64,000 bases of DNA from Sphingomonas gellani (GCF_900110035.1 NZ_FOCF01000006.1:124001-188000), one strand, 5' to 3'. Positions 27,554 to 41,759 are shown, counted from the first letter of the stretch. Numbers and translations: made by a program. Notes: generated by a model from the letters alone, not told the origin.

Positions 27554-28990
27554 TCAGCCGGTCTGGACCGCCGCTGGCAGGCGCAAACGGACCATCAGGC
27601 CGCCCAGATCCTCGCTCTCTTCCAGCGCCACCGTGCCGCCATAGATTTCCGCCACGTCACGCACGATGGCGAGACCCAGGCCAGTGCCCGGCTTGCCCGT
27701 GTCCAGCCGCACGCCCCGGTCGAAGATGCGGACGCGGTCGGCCTCGGGAATGCCGGCGCCGTCGTCCTCGACCAGGATCTCGACATAACCCGCCTCCGCC
27801 CGCACCGTGACGAAGACGCTGCCGCCGCCATATTTGGCCGCGTTCTCGATCAGGTTGCCCAGCATCTCGTCCAGGTCCTGACGCTCGACATGGACCTGAA
27901 GCCCTTTGGGGCCGTCCATGTCGATCCGCACGTCGCGGTACAGCCGCCCCACCGCGCGCTCCACCGACTCGACCGAGGGCCACACATCGGCGCGGCTGTG
28001 CGCCGATCCGCGCCGGCCGACGGCGCGGGCGCGGGCCAGATGGTGGTCGACCTGCCGCCGCATGGTGCGCGCCTCCCGCACCACCGTTTCCGCCAGGTCG
28101 TCTGCATTGGCGGTCGCCGCGTTCATGATGACCGTCAGCGGTGTCTTCAGCGCATGGGCCAGGTTGCCGGCATGGCGCCGCGCCTCCTCCGCCTGCCGCT
28201 CGTTGTGTTCGATCAGCGCGTTCAATTCCTCCACCATCGGCGCGACCTCGACCGGCATGGCGGACGATACGCGACTCGACCGCCCCTCGCGCATGCGGAT
28301 GATCTCCGCCCGCACGCGGCGGAGCGGCCACAGCCCGTAAAAGGTCTGCAACGCCGCCAGCACCGTCAGCCCCAGCCCGAGCAGCACGAAGCTGCGCACC
28401 AGCGTACGGCGCAGCACGGCGATCTGTTCGTCCAGGCCGCTGCGGTTCTGCGCCACCTGGAAACGCCAGAAGACGTTGGATCCCGGCAACCGCGCATCAC
28501 GCTCCACGATCTGCAGCTTTTCGCCGCCGAGTTGCACCGACTCGTAATAATGCGTCTCGCGATACCGACGATTGGCGCCGTAGCGCAGCCGTTGGTCCCA
28601 CAAGGAGCGAGAGCGGAACGGCTCCAGCCCGGGCGCCGACACCTGCCAGTACAGACCGGAATTCGGCTCAACGAAACGCTGGTCGGCCAGTTCGCGGGTG
28701 AACAGCACCTCCCCATCCGGTCCGATTTCGGAGGTCAGCAGGCGCGACTGGAGCCAGTATTCCAGCTGGTCGTCGAAATTGCGCGTCACGGCGCTCGCCA
28801 GCACCTTGTCGAGCGCATAGCCGCCGCCGCTCAGGAGCAGCGCGATCCACACCGCCGCGATCAGGATCATCCGCCGCGACAGCGATCCGGTGGTCGGACC
28901 GCGCCGCGCGGACGCCTGTACGCTCGTCATGTCATCCGGCCGGCCGGCCTCAGCCGACCCGACCACGCGCGACGGGTCCGCTTCCGCCAC
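27554..28990 (-). CDS. PhoQ-like sensor histidine kinase
   Basis: The 478-residue kinase has a first membrane segment at about residues 40-60, a periplasmic sensor region of about 130 residues, a second membrane segment near 205-220, a HAMP-like linker, then the phosphoacceptor box NLAHALKTPLTVIMNAA, N box LGNLIENAAKYGG, G1 VEDDGAGIPE and G2 GTGLGLAIV. The AHALKTPL form is that of the PhoQ group. The start is GTG 28990, eight codons of weak alternatives aside, with GAGG nine bases upstream. It follows its response regulator gene by eleven bases. The signal is unknown. Confidence 0.9.
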   Translation of the reverse strand: MAEADPSRVVGSAEAGRPDDMTSVQASARRGPTTGSLSRRMILIAAVWIALLLSGGGYALDKVLASAVTRNFDDQLEYWLQSRLLTSEIGPDGEVLFTRELADQRFVEPNSGLYWQVSAPGLEPFRSRSLWDQRLRYGANRRYRETHYYESVQLGGEKLQIVERDARLPGSNVFWRFQVAQNRSGLDEQIAVLRRTLVRSFVLLGLGLTVLAALQTFYGLWPLRRVRAEIIRMREGRSSRVSSAMPVEVAPMVEELNALIEHNERQAEEARRHAGNLAHALKTPLTVIMNAATANADDLAETVVREARTMRRQVDHHLARARAVGRRGSAHSRADVWPSVESVERAVGRLYRDVRIDMDGPKGLQVHVERQDLDEMLGNLIENAAKYGGGSVFVTVRAEAGYVEILVEDDGAGIPEADRVRIFDRGVRLDTGKPGTGLGLAIVRDVAEIYGGTVALEESEDLGGLMVRLRLPAAVQTG

Positions 28991-29001
28991 GCCGGGCGAC
29001 C

Positions 29002-29664
29002 TCAGGCCGGCTCTTCGAGGCTGTAGCCGAGACCACGGATGGTGGTGATGACATCCTGGCCCAGCTTCTTGCGGATGCGGGTCACGAACACCTCGATCGT
29101 GTTGGAATCGCGATCGAAATCCTGGTCATAGATATGCTCGATCAACTCGGTCCGGCTGACCACCTTGCCCTTGTGGTGGAGCAGGTAGCTGAGCAGCTTG
29201 TATTCCTGCGCGGTCAGCTTCACCGGCTCACCCGCCCGCGTGACCTTGCCCGACCGCGTGTCGAGCCGCACGTCACCCGCCGTCAGTTCGGACGAGGCGT
29301 TGCCGGACGCGCGGCGGATCAGCGCGCGCAACCGAGCGATCAGTTCCTCCGTCTGGAACGGCTTCGCGACGTAATCGTCGGCGCCCGCGTCCAGCCCGGC
29401 GACCTTGTCCGACCAGCTGTCGCGCGCGGTCAGCACCAGCACCGGCGCGGTGCGCCCCTCCTTGCGCCAGCGGTCCAGCACCGTCAGCCCGTCCACCTCC
29501 GGCAGGCCCAGGTCGAGCACGATCGCGTCGTAATTTTCCGTGGAGCCGAGGAAATGCCCCTCCTCACCGTCCGTGGCGAGGTCGATGGCGTACCCTGCCC
29601 CCTCCAGCGTGTTCTTCAACTGCTGGCCGAGAGAGGGTTCGTCCTCGACGATCAGAACGCGCAT
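29002..29664 (-). CDS. OmpR-family response regulator (PhoP-like)
   Basis: The 220-residue protein has a receiver with EDEPSLG at the N-terminus, phosphoacceptor Asp in IVLDLGLPEVDGL (about residue 51), and KPFQTEEL. The winged-helix domain contains TAQEYKLLSYLLHHKGKVVS and NTIEVFVTRIRKKLG. It pairs with the PhoQ-like kinase gene just downstream and is preceded by a PepSY protein gene 51 bp upstream, an arrangement typical of alphaproteobacterial PhoPQ-like loci. Confidence 0.92.
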   Translation of the reverse strand: MRVLIVEDEPSLGQQLKNTLEGAGYAIDLATDGEEGHFLGSTENYDAIVLDLGLPEVDGLTVLDRWRKEGRTAPVLVLTARDSWSDKVAGLDAGADDYVAKPFQTEELIARLRALIRRASGNASSELTAGDVRLDTRSGKVTRAGEPVKLTAQEYKLLSYLLHHKGKVVSRTELIEHIYDQDFDRDSNTIEVFVTRIRKKLGQDVITTIRGLGYSLEEPA

Positions 29665-29715
29665 TCGTGTGTTTCCCTTCCCAATCGCTTGGCCGATCCC
29701 GGCCGGCCGCCCATG

Positions 29716-30033
29716 CTACCTGTCGGTGCGCCCGACGATGTTGCCCGACCGGCCGTCGACATAGATCCAGATCACCTGGCCGTCGCGCAGGAACTTCAGC
29801 GTATAGGCGGCGGAGCCCATGTCGAAGTCGAAGCCGAGATATTGCGCACCCTTCATCGCCGGGATCACCCTGGCCTCTATGGTGCGGATCGACAGGATAC
29901 GGCCGTCGCGCCGCGCCTCGAACGCCTCGGCCTGTTCGCTGTGCCGCTGCGCCGCGACAGGCGCGGGGGCGGCGAAGGCGAAAAGCAGCAGGAGGGGTGC
30001 GGTCATCCTCATGACGTGCTGCCATAGCCGCAT
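29716..30033 (-). CDS. Secreted PepSY-domain protein
   Basis: The 105-residue product starts with a Sec signal peptide (MTAPLLLLFAFAAPAPVAAQ region, cleavage near residue 29) and then one PepSY unit: RTIEARVIPAMKGAQYLGFD with DGQVIWIYVDGRSGNIVG. PepSY domains inhibit proteases or sense envelope state. It heads a run with the response regulator and kinase and may feed into their signal. Starts at 30012 or 30006 would shorten the signal peptide and are also possible; no clear ribosome site decides. Confidence 0.8.
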   Translation of the reverse strand: MRLWQHVMRMTAPLLLLFAFAAPAPVAAQRHSEQAEAFEARRDGRILSIRTIEARVIPAMKGAQYLGFDFDMGSAAYTLKFLRDGQVIWIYVDGRSGNIVGRTDR

Positions 30034-30136
30034 GGCATTGAACAGCCTGTGAATGATCGCGCGGTTGATCGCGCACCCGCGCACCACGCGCGCCTGCTTG
30101 CCCGCATGGCCAACCAGCCCTACCTCGCGGTGCATC

Positions 30137-31921
<1,785 letters not shown>

Positions 31922-31986
31922 CGGGACTGGTGTAGCCCCCGCGAACCTACCCCGCGCGGCCGCAAGTCACGGTAAATTAGGACTTC

Positions 31987-32787
31987 ATGCGCCATGGCGG
32001 GCGTCATGGACGTGAAACGATGAGCGGATGCGAGGGGTGCCGGCAGGCTGGCGCACAGTTCGACCTGGCCATGGCCTTTCAGCCGATCGTCGACATCCGG
32101 ACGGGTCGGGCCTGGGCCTATGAGGCGTTGGTGCGCGGTCCGAACGGAGAGGGCGCGGGCCATGTGCTGGGCGCCGTCACCAGCGAGAATCGCTACGCCT
32201 TCGACCAGCAATGCCGGGTCGCCGCGATCACCGGGGCCGTCGCCGCCGGGATCGTCCACACGGGCGCGCGCCTGTCGATCAACTTCCTGCCCAACGCGGT
32301 CTATTCACCCGTGGCGTGCATTCAGCTGACGCTGAAGACCGCGGCGGCGGTCGGCTTTCCCACCGACCGTCTGATCTTCGAGTTCACCGAGAACGAGGAG
32401 ATGGCCGACACCGCGCATGTCGCCAACATCATCGAAACGTACAAGCGGATGGGCTTCGCGACCGCTTTGGACGACTTCGGCGCCGGCCATGCCGGCCTGT
32501 CGCTGCTCGCGCGCCTTCAGACCGATGTCGTCAAGCTGGACATGGAGCTGATCCGGAACATCGATGCCAGCCTGCCCCGGCGCATGATCGTCGAGGGGCT
32601 GATCCAGATGTTCGACCGCATGAACATCGGCGTCATCGCGGAAGGGATCGAGACGTTCGGCGAATACGAGACGCTGCGCGACATGGGCGTGCGCTACATG
32701 CAGGGGTATCTGCTCGCGCGGCCGGGTTTCCGCACGCTAGCCGCCCATGTGATCCCGGACGCGCAGGCCGAGCGGCAGCGCATGTAA
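31987..32787 (+). CDS. EAL-domain cyclic-di-GMP phosphodiesterase
   Basis: The 266-residue stand-alone EAL protein hydrolyses c-di-GMP. Catalytic elements are present: AYEALVRG (the EAL motif), SINFLPN, FEFTENEE, TALDDFGAGHAG with the DDFG loop, VKLDMELI with the catalytic lysine, and AEGIETF. A CxGC-type pair (SGCEGCRQ) near residues 13-18 is unusual and could bind metal or sense redox. ATG 31987 has AGGA five bases upstream; ATG 32020 is an alternative. No GGDEF or membrane segment is present. Confidence 0.9.
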   Translation: MRHGGRHGRETMSGCEGCRQAGAQFDLAMAFQPIVDIRTGRAWAYEALVRGPNGEGAGHVLGAVTSENRYAFDQQCRVAAITGAVAAGIVHTGARLSINFLPNAVYSPVACIQLTLKTAAAVGFPTDRLIFEFTENEEMADTAHVANIIETYKRMGFATALDDFGAGHAGLSLLARLQTDVVKLDMELIRNIDASLPRRMIVEGLIQMFDRMNIGVIAEGIETFGEYETLRDMGVRYMQGYLLARPGFRTLAAHVIPDAQAERQRM

Positions 32788-32849
32788 CGTCGCAGGCATT
32801 TCTCCGACCCGCCTGAGCTGCGCAACGGGCTTCGCCTGCGATCGTTCGA

Positions 32850-33683
32850 TCAAATCGCGCGGCCCTCCCGCCCCGCCAGCTCCACCACATACTGCCACGC
32901 CACGCGTCCCGAGCGGCTGCCGCGCCGCGTCGCCCATTGCACCGCATCGTCGGCATCGAAGGGCAGGTCGTGCCGCGCGGCATAGGCGGACACGATGGCA
33001 AGATACGCGTCCTGGTCCAGCACGTGGAACCCCAGGCTCAGGCCGAAACGGTCGGCCAGCGCCAGTTGATCGTCGATCGCGTCGCGCGGGTTGATCGCGC
33101 TGGACTGCTCGTCCAGGTCGCGCGGCAACAGGTGCCGGCGGTTGGCGGTGACCAGCAGCCGCGTGTTGACGGGCCGCTCCTCCGCCCCGCCCTGCAACAG
33201 CGACCGCAGCGCCCGCGCCTCCCCCGGCTCGTCGAAGCCGAGATCGTCGATGAACAGCACGAACCGACGCGGCACCGGCGCCAGCGCGGCGAACAGCGCG
33301 GGCAGTGTGTCCAACCCCGCGACATCGACCAGCGCCAGCGCCGCCGGCTCGTCCGGTCGGTCGGCTTCCGCCTGCACGGCCGCCACCGCACTTTTCACCA
33401 GCGCCGACTTGCCGGTTCCCCGCGCGCCCCACAACAAGACATCGTGCGCAGCATGGCCCGCCGCGTGCCGCCGCAACATACCGAGCAGCGCCGCCTTTTG
33501 CCGGTCGATCCCGACCAGCATGTCCAGCGGCACCGCCGCGACGCGCTGCGCATCGACCAGCACGCCGTCGCGCCAGATCATCGCGGGCGCGGTGGCCGGG
33601 TCGGCGGCCGTAGGCGGTGGCGGCGCCAGCCGCTCCAGCGCGGCGGCGATCCGGTGCAGGCTGTGTCGAAGGGCGTCGCTCAT
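32850..33683 (-). CDS. DUF815 AAA-like ATPase
   Basis: The 277-residue protein has Walker A GARGTGKS at about residues 86-93, Walker B-like VLFIDDLGFDE at about 141-151, and LVTANRRHLLPRDL, which together define the DUF815 family of AAA-like ATPases. The substrate is unknown. It begins 33 bp after the end of prsT on the same strand and so may be co-transcribed with the PEP-CTERM regulatory genes. No membrane segment is seen. Confidence 0.85.
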   Translation of the reverse strand: MSDALRHSLHRIAAALERLAPPPPTAADPATAPAMIWRDGVLVDAQRVAAVPLDMLVGIDRQKAALLGMLRRHAAGHAAHDVLLWGARGTGKSALVKSAVAAVQAEADRPDEPAALALVDVAGLDTLPALFAALAPVPRRFVLFIDDLGFDEPGEARALRSLLQGGAEERPVNTRLLVTANRRHLLPRDLDEQSSAINPRDAIDDQLALADRFGLSLGFHVLDQDAYLAIVSAYAARHDLPFDADDAVQWATRRGSRSGRVAWQYVVELAGREGRAI

Positions 33684-33716
33684 GCCAGCCGCCGTAGCGC
33701 AGTCGGATGCCCCGCG

Positions 33717-35667
33717 TCAGCCCGCCGCCATCGTCTGTGCCTTCGCCTCAAGCTGGGCCGCACCGTCCTCGTCACCCATCGCGTGCAGCACGGCGGCATA
33801 GGCGCCGATCACCGCCGCTTTTCCGGGCATCAGGCGATAGGCCGCGCGCGCGGTCCGGAGGGCCGCGTCACCCCTGCCCGCGCCCGCATAGGCCCGCGCC
33901 AGATCGGCCAGCAGCGCCGCGTCGCGGCTACCCACCCGGTCGCGCACCCGCTCCAGAGAAGTTATGGCGGCACTCCATTGACCGGCCGCCACCTGCCAGT
34001 GACCGACCAGCCGCAGCGCGAGCGTACTGGTCGGGTTCTGCGCCAGATAGGTGGCCAGCACCCGCGTCGCCTCCCCCGCCCGACCTGCCCGGCCCAGCGC
34101 ATCGACCAGCCTCAACAGGCCCGGTTCGTCGAAGCGCAGGTCGGCGGCACGGCCGAACGCCAGCGCGGCACCGGCGGCGTCGCCGCGCATCAGGCGCACG
34201 TCGCCCGCCGCGATCTGCGCCGCCGGCGCGCCCGGACTGGCCCGCGCCAGCCTGTCCGCCGCCGCCAGCGCTCCCGCGCCGTCGTGGCTGGCGATCAGGC
34301 CACGGATCAGCATCAGCACGCGCGTCGGTTCGGTCGGACCTTCATCCACATCGGCCGCCAGCGTTCCGATATCGGCGGCGGCGGGGAAGCTGGTCGCCGC
34401 CCCCTGCGCACCCCGCATGGCCCGGTCGTGCAGGCGCGCCGCATCGCCCCTGTTGCCGGTCGCGGCCATCGCACGCGCCGCCACCTCCAGCGTATAGGCG
34501 TCCGCATCGGCGCGCATCCCCACCGGCCGCAGGATCGCCACCGCCCCTGCCGGATCGCCCGATCGCAACAATGCGGCCCCCAGCAAACGCCGCGCGACGA
34601 TGTTGTTGGGCTGCATGCCGACCAGCTGCCGCAATTGCGCCACCGCCGCCTCCGGCGCGTTGCCCGCATAATCGAGCGCTCCGCCCAGAAACAGCGCCGC
34701 CGGCGTGCTCCCGACGCCGTCACCCGCATAATCCAGCAGGCTGCGCGCCAACACAGGCCGGCCCGCCCGCGCGGCCAGCACCGCCTGCAGGTACAGGGCC
34801 TGTGGCGATCCGGGCCGGACCGCCAGGGCCCGCCGGGTCGACGCCAGCATCTCGCGATACAGGCCCAGATCACCCAGCGTCGCAGCCTGTTCGATCAGCG
34901 CAGGGTGGTCGGCCGGATCGCGCTTCAACGCCTCCGCAAACCATGGCAGCGCGGCCGCAGGGCCATAGCGCTTGCGCACCACCTCGCCTTGCAGAGTTAG
35001 CGCGGCAGCGTCGCTCCGGTCCAGCGCGACCGCGCGCGCCGCCGCATCGGCGGCAGCGCCAACCTCTCCGCCGGTCAAGCGGATGCGGCCCAGTTCGCGC
35101 CAGGCCTGCGCGTCGCCGGGCGTTTCCTCCAGCAGGGCCACCAGCTCCGCCTGCGCCGCGCCGCGCTTCCCCGACGCCGCCAAGGCTCGTGCGCGCACCC
35201 GGCGCGCAGCCGCGACATAGGGAGACCGTGCGCGTGCCGCTTCGGCCAGCGCGCCGTCGTCGTCCCCCTGCAACAGCCTGGCTTCCGCACGCAGGTGATA
35301 CAACCGGGATCGCGGCACCCCCGCCGCTCTCGCCCGCGCCAATGCAGCCTCTGCCGCGACACCGTCGCCAAGCGCCAGATAGGCGCGCGCCAGGATCATC
35401 TGCGCCGGTGCGGAGCCGGGCATCCCCCGCGCGGCCGCCAACGCCGCGTCGCGGGCCGCCGTCCATCGCCGTTCCTGCAAGGCGCTACGCGCCTGCGCCA
35501 GTGACTGCACGGGATCGCGGCCGGGTGCCTGCACCGCCAACAGCGCCAGCAGCCCGATCGCCACCACCAGGATCGCCGCCGCAATCCAGCGCCGCCACGC
35601 CAGCCCGGACAAGCGCCAGCGGCGTCTCGACCGTCGCCGCCGCCGATACAGGGGGTAACGCACGGCC

Positions 35668-35675
<8 letters not shown>
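33717..35675 (-). CDS. prsT: XrtA/PEP-CTERM system TPR-repeat protein PrsT
   Basis: The 652-residue protein has a basic N-terminus, one membrane segment (about residues 30-50) and a long periplasmic or cytoplasmic array of tetratricopeptide repeats, visible as recurring A-x3-ARAL/GD-x2-AA patterns to the C-terminus. It matches PrsT, encoded with PrsK and PrsR in XrtA/PEP-CTERM systems. The ATG at 35675 overlaps the prsR stop by eight bases; an ATG three codons upstream gives a poorer ribosome site. The role in exopolysaccharide or PEP-CTERM protein export is inferred from the family. Confidence 0.8.
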
Positions 35676-37031
<1,356 letters not shown>

Positions 37032-37035
<4 letters not shown>

Positions 37036-39131
37036 GCCGCGGCCTCCAGCGTCGCCGATCCCAACCCTGCCGGTCCCAGCCCCGCCGGTCCCACTGCCAC
37101 CGGTAGGACGATGCGGAACCGCGTCCCCTCCCCTTCGCGGCTGGTGACGCTCAGGCGCCCGTTCATCGCTTCCACCAGCTGGCGCGCCTCATGCGCACCC
37201 AAACCGAACCCGCCCGCCTTGGTCGACACGAAGGGGCGGAACAGCTCGTCGCGCACAAAGGCGGGCGACATGCCACAGCCATGGTCCGCCACCTCCACCC
37301 ATGCCTCACCGTCGCGCTGGCCCGTCGACAACAGCACCGGCTCGCCCGCGTCGCTGGCCTCCGCCGCGTTCTGGATCAGTTGGCGCAGCACCTGTTCCAA
37401 GCGGCCGGACTGCGCGCGCACCCACACGGGCCCCGTGGCGCGTGCCGCGATCGGATGACCGGCCTTCCGCTCGGCCGCGAGGCGCGCCGCCAGTGCGGAC
37501 GCGTCCACCGCACCCACCGGCTCGTCCGGCGGCAGCGCCCGCTGCGACAGGCGCGCGAGCAGCATCGTCATCCGGTCCGACGACCCACGCAGCGTCTCGA
37601 TCATGTCAGCGCGGAACGCCGGATTGTCGGCATGACGCTCCGCATTGCGGGCGACCAGGCTCAGCTGGCTGGCCAGGTTCTTGATGTCGTGCATGATGAA
37701 GGCGAAGCGGCGGTTGAACTCGTCGAAGCGATGCGCGTCGGCCAGCGCGGCATGCGCGCGATCCTCGGCCAGGTAACTCGCCGCCTGACGCCCTGCGACG
37801 CGCAGCAGGTCCAGGTCCTCCCAGTCCAGCGATCGGTCGACCAGCGGCCGTGCCAGCAGGATCGCACCGACCAGCGCCTCCGCATGCAGCAACGGTACCA
37901 GCGCCCACGCATCCGGCCGATCGATCATCCATTGCGGCACCGCTGCCGCCTCTTCCGCCGGCACGCGGTCGCCGCGCGAATCGGCGCGGATCTGGTCGAG
38001 TTCGACGATGCGCTGCGTGGTGCAGAGATGGCGGGCGATCGCCTCGTCCCCATCGCCCTCCGGCGCGACGTCCATGTCCCACGACCAGCCTTGTCGCGGC
38101 ACCAGCCCGCCACCCTCGACCAGCAGCAACAGCCCGGCGGGGGAGCCGGTCATTTCTGCCACCGCCTTCACGATGCGCGTGGTGAGCGGCGGCGCGCCTT
38201 CGCCCGGTCGGCCCAGCGTTTCCGCGAACCGCTGCCATTCGGCGCGATAGTCGTAGCGGTGCCGGAACAGGTGCTTGGCGACCATCACCCCGATCCACGA
38301 CCTGAGCCAGGGGGTGGAGGCCAGGGTGACGAGCGCGGCGGTGGCGCCGAACACTATCGCGGTCTGCGCGATTCGCGCACCCTCGCCCCAGACCCGGCCG
38401 GCCAGCGCCGTCACCAGCAGCACGGCGCCGACATACAGCGCCAGCGCCACCGCCACCACGGACCGCACCGCGACCGCGCGAGAGATCGATACCGCCCAGT
38501 CGCCGCCCTTGCGCGCACCGGTCCAGGCCAGCAGCGCGATGGGGATCATCGCCACGCCGCGCATCGCCGCCAGCACGTCCGAACTGCCCGGGATCATGTA
38601 ATCGGCGCTGAACAGCAGCAGGTCCGTCGCCCACATCCCCGCCAGCGCCAGCGCGACCAGCCTGAGGCCCCCCGCTCGTGCGCCGCCGCCACCGAGCAAC
38701 AGGTCGCGCATCAGCACCAGGGCGCTGACCGCGGTCATCATCCGCAGCAGGACCATGGTGGCGGTGACATCGGCCAGCGTCGCCGGCTGCCGCACCACGC
38801 TGGCCGCCATCGCGAGCAGGGTCGCCGCCGCCGTGACCAGCATCACCACGCCATAGACCAGGGCGACACCCCAGCCGTTGACCCGGCCGCGCCGGACCAG
38901 CGCCAGCATGAAGCCCAGCCACGCGATGTCGCGCACCGACTCCGCCAGCCGCGCGGCCAGGTCCCCCGCGTCGATCCCCGCCACCGCCAGCGCCCACAGG
39001 CCGGTCGACGCCAACGCCACCGCGAACGCGCGCCGGGGCAGGCCGCTCCCCGTGACGCGTTGCGCCAGTGCCGCGCCGAAGATCAGCGCGACAAGCGTGT
39101 GCGTCCACAGGGTGAGCAGGGCGATCACCAC
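37032..39131 (-). CDS. prsK: XrtA/PEP-CTERM system histidine kinase PrsK
   Basis: The 699-residue kinase has about seven or eight N-terminal membrane segments (to about residue 265), a GAF-like domain (about 300-460), a histidine box FIMHDIKNLASQLSLVARNA and an ATPase domain with GCGMS and GGFGLGAHEARQLVEA. This matches PrsK, the partner of PrsR. Translation begins at one of two successive GTG codons (39131 or 39128), four bases after the stop of the sugar transferase gene. The input signal is unknown. Confidence 0.9.
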
Positions 39132-39135
39132 TCGC

Positions 39136-40524
39136 TCACCGGGCCCCCGCCGGCCACAGCACCACGCGCAGGGTCTGCAACAGGATCAGCAGGTCGAGGA
39201 ACGGCGAATAATTCTTGGCGTAATACAGGTCGTATTCCAGCTTGTGCCGCGCATCCTCGATCGACGCGCCATAGGGAAAGTTGATCTGTGCCCAGCCGGT
39301 GATCCCCGGCTTCACCGTGTGCCGCTCGGCGTAAAAGGGCAGCGCGCGTTCCAGCTCTTCCACGAACTGGGGCCGTTCGGGTCGCGGCCCGACAAAGCTC
39401 ATCTCGCCCTTCAGCACGGTCCAGCACTGCGGCAACTCGTCGATCCGCACCTTGCGGATGAAGCGGCCGATGCGGGTCACGCGCGGGTCGGCCTGCGCCG
39501 CCCAGACCGCACGCCCGCCACTCTCCGCATCCTGCCGCATGGATCGCAGCTTCAGGATGTCGAAGCTCTGGCTGTACAGGCCGACGCGCCGCTGGCGGTA
39601 AAAGGCCGGACCGGGCGACTCCAGCTTGATGAGCAGCGCGGTCACCAGGATCACCGGCAGCGTGACCGCCAGCAGCAGCAGGCTGGCGGCGATGTCGAAC
39701 GCGCGCTTGGCCGCGCCGGACAGCATGCGTCCCGACGCAAACCCGTCAGAAAAGATCAGCCAGGACGGATTGACGCTCGCCAGGTCGATGCGACCGGTTT
39801 CGCGTTCCAGAAAGGTCGACAGGTCGCTGACCTGGATGCCCGCCGTCCGCACCTTCAACAGGTCCTTGAGCGGCAGGGCGTTGCGACGCTCCTCCAGCGC
39901 CAGCACCACCTCCGACGCGTCGAGGCGCACCGCATGATCGGCCAGGTTGCCGACCCGGTCGCGCTGTTCCGCCTGAACCGCCCCGGCCGCATCGCCGCCC
40001 ATCGCGACGAAGCCCGCCACTACGAAGTTGATCCCCGGCTCCGTCGACAGCGCCTGAACCTGCGCCGCGCGGCGCCCCGCGCCCAGCACCAGCACGCGCC
40101 GCTTGAACCGCTCACTGCCCAACGTCCGCCCCAGCAGGGCGCGCACCGCCACCAGCAGCACCCCCGCCATCATCATCGCGTACAGCAGGTTGGAGCGCCA
40201 CAGGCTGAGCGGCGGCACCAGGAAATAGACCAGCGCCAGGAATATCGTGCCCAGCGAAATCGCCACCACCAGTCGCGCGGCGGCGAAGCGCAGCGATCGG
40301 AACGACGCCGCGCCGTATGCCCCGACCGCGACCAGGGCGAGCTGCATCGCGGCCGCGAAACTCACCATCTGCGGCAATCGCTCGGCCAGCGAACCCGGCG
40401 CCATATCGATCTGCCGCGCGCGCACCAGCCAGCTGAGATCGGCCGCGATCAGCAGCGACAACGCGTCCACCACGCCGAGCAGCAGCACCGCGTGTGGGAC
40501 ATAATGCTTGAACAGCCGAACCAT
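39136..40524 (-). CDS. XrtA/PEP-CTERM undecaprenyl-phosphate sugar transferase
   Basis: The 462-residue protein has four or five N-terminal membrane segments, a CoA-binding-like middle domain (about 125-250) and a C-terminal bacterial sugar transferase domain with [36 protein letters not shown] and [15 protein letters not shown]. It matches the TIGR03013-type transferase tied to XrtA systems and should start lipid-linked repeat-unit synthesis by moving a sugar phosphate to undecaprenyl phosphate. It is the first gene of this transcript, with AAGGGCG before the ATG. Confidence 0.92.
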   Translation of the reverse strand: MVRLFKHYVPHAVLLLGVVDALSLLIAADLSWLVRARQIDMAPGSLAERLPQMVSFAAAMQLALVAVGAYGAASFRSLRFAAARLVVAISLGTIFLALVYFLVPPLSLWRSNLLYAMMMAGVLLVAVRALLGRTLGSERFKRRVLVLGAGRRAAQVQALSTEPGINFVVAGFVAMGGDAAGAVQAEQRDRVGNLADHAVRLDASEVVLALEERRNALPLKDLLKVRTAGIQVSDLSTFLERETGRIDLASVNPSWLIFSDGFASGRMLSGAAKRAFDIAASLLLLAVTLPVILVTALLIKLESPGPAFYRQRRVGLYSQSFDILKLRSMRQDAESGGRAVWAAQADPRVTRIGRFIRKVRIDELPQCWTVLKGEMSFVGPRPERPQFVEELERALPFYAERHTVKPGITGWAQINFPYGASIEDARHKLEYDLYYAKNYSPFLDLLILLQTLRVVLWPAGAR

Positions 40525-40683
40525 GTCGCCCTTGACCTCGCCGGACCCGTGTAAGCTTTTCCGACATGCGGCTGTGACCGAAAAGGGCTAACAACCCTTG
40601 AATCGTTACGCGGGTGAAACCCGTTGCGTCCGCCCGTGTTATACGACAGCAACGGTGGCGTCCGCCGCCCACAGGGAACAACA

Positions 40684-41745
40684 ATGCAGTCTTCCATCGT
40701 GCCCGTCATCCTGTCGGGCGGTTCCGGTACGCGTTTGTGGCCCATGTCGCGGGCCGAAAAACCCAAACAGCTGCTGGCCCTGACGGCCGATGAGACCATG
40801 CTGCAACTGACCGCCGGCCGCACCGCCGGCGAGCGTTTCGCCGCCCCCATCGTGGTCGCCAACGCGCAGCATGCCGATATGGTCGAGGAACAGCTGGCGC
40901 AGGCGGGGCAGGCGCCAAGCGCGCTGGTGCTGGAACCGATGGGACGCAACACCGCGCCCGCCATCGCCCTCGCCGCGATCGTGGCGGGTGGCGGGTCGCA
41001 GGCGCTGCTGGTGATGCCGTCCGACCATGTCATCGCCGACCTTCCGGCGTTCCACGCCGCGATCCAGGCCGCGCTGCCCAAGGTGGAGGCTGGCTGGCTG
41101 GTCACGTTCGGCATCTCCCCCGACGCCCCGGAGACCGGCTATGGCTGGATCCAGGTCGGCGAGGCGGTCGGCGAGGGCGTTCACCGCGTCGCGCGTTTCG
41201 TGGAAAAACCGCCGCTGGAGCGGGCGCAGGAGATGCTGGCGTCGGGCGACCATGTCTGGAACGGCGGCATCTTCCTGTTCCGGGCAGACACCTATCTCGC
41301 GGCGCTGGCCGAGCATGCGCCCGGCATGCTCACTGCCGCGCAGGAGTCGATGGCGGCCGCCCGGCATGACGGCACGCGCATCTTCCCCGACGCCCGCGCG
41401 TTCGGCGCCTCCCCCTCCGACTCGATCGATTATGCGGTGATGGAGCGCGCCGACAAGGTTGCAGTGGTTCCGGTCGCGATGGGTTGGAACGATGTCGGCA
41501 GCTGGGACGCGCTGCACGGGATCAGCGACACTGACGCCGCCGGCAACGCGCATCGTGGTGAGGTGCTGGCGATCGAGACGGCCAATTGCCTGGTCCATAC
41601 CGACGGCCCGCGCGTGGCGCTGGTCGGGGTGGAGGATCTGATCGTGGTCGCCAGCGGCAACGACGTGCTGGTGCTGCCGCGCGGCCGCAGCCAGGAGGTG
41701 AAGAAGCTGATCGAGGCGATGAAGAACGACCCGGCGAGGACCTGA
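40684..41745 (+). CDS. manC: Mannose-1-phosphate guanylyltransferase
   Basis: The 353-residue enzyme makes GDP-mannose for exopolysaccharide. The signature VILSGGSGTRLWPMSR then AEKPKQLL is at about residues 9-31, MPSDHVI, RFVEKPPL and GWNDVGSWDAL follow. The C-terminal isomerase domain of the bifunctional XanB type is missing, so this is the monofunctional form. A TTATAC sequence 45 bp upstream of the ATG could serve as a -10 box. It is divergent from the sugar transferase operon, linking nucleotide sugar supply to that locus. Confidence 0.93.
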   Translation: MQSSIVPVILSGGSGTRLWPMSRAEKPKQLLALTADETMLQLTAGRTAGERFAAPIVVANAQHADMVEEQLAQAGQAPSALVLEPMGRNTAPAIALAAIVAGGGSQALLVMPSDHVIADLPAFHAAIQAALPKVEAGWLVTFGISPDAPETGYGWIQVGEAVGEGVHRVARFVEKPPLERAQEMLASGDHVWNGGIFLFRADTYLAALAEHAPGMLTAAQESMAAARHDGTRIFPDARAFGASPSDSIDYAVMERADKVAVVPVAMGWNDVGSWDALHGISDTDAAGNAHRGEVLAIETANCLVHTDGPRVALVGVEDLIVVASGNDVLVLPRGRSQEVKKLIEAMKNDPART

Positions 41746-41759
41746 GCGCCGAAATTCGC

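Noticed and set aside
40525..40683. Sigma-54 promoter for PrsR in the manC-sugar transferase gap
   Set aside because: No TGGCAC-N5-TTGC-like pair was found; only short inverted repeats and a TTATAC possible -10 box are seen.
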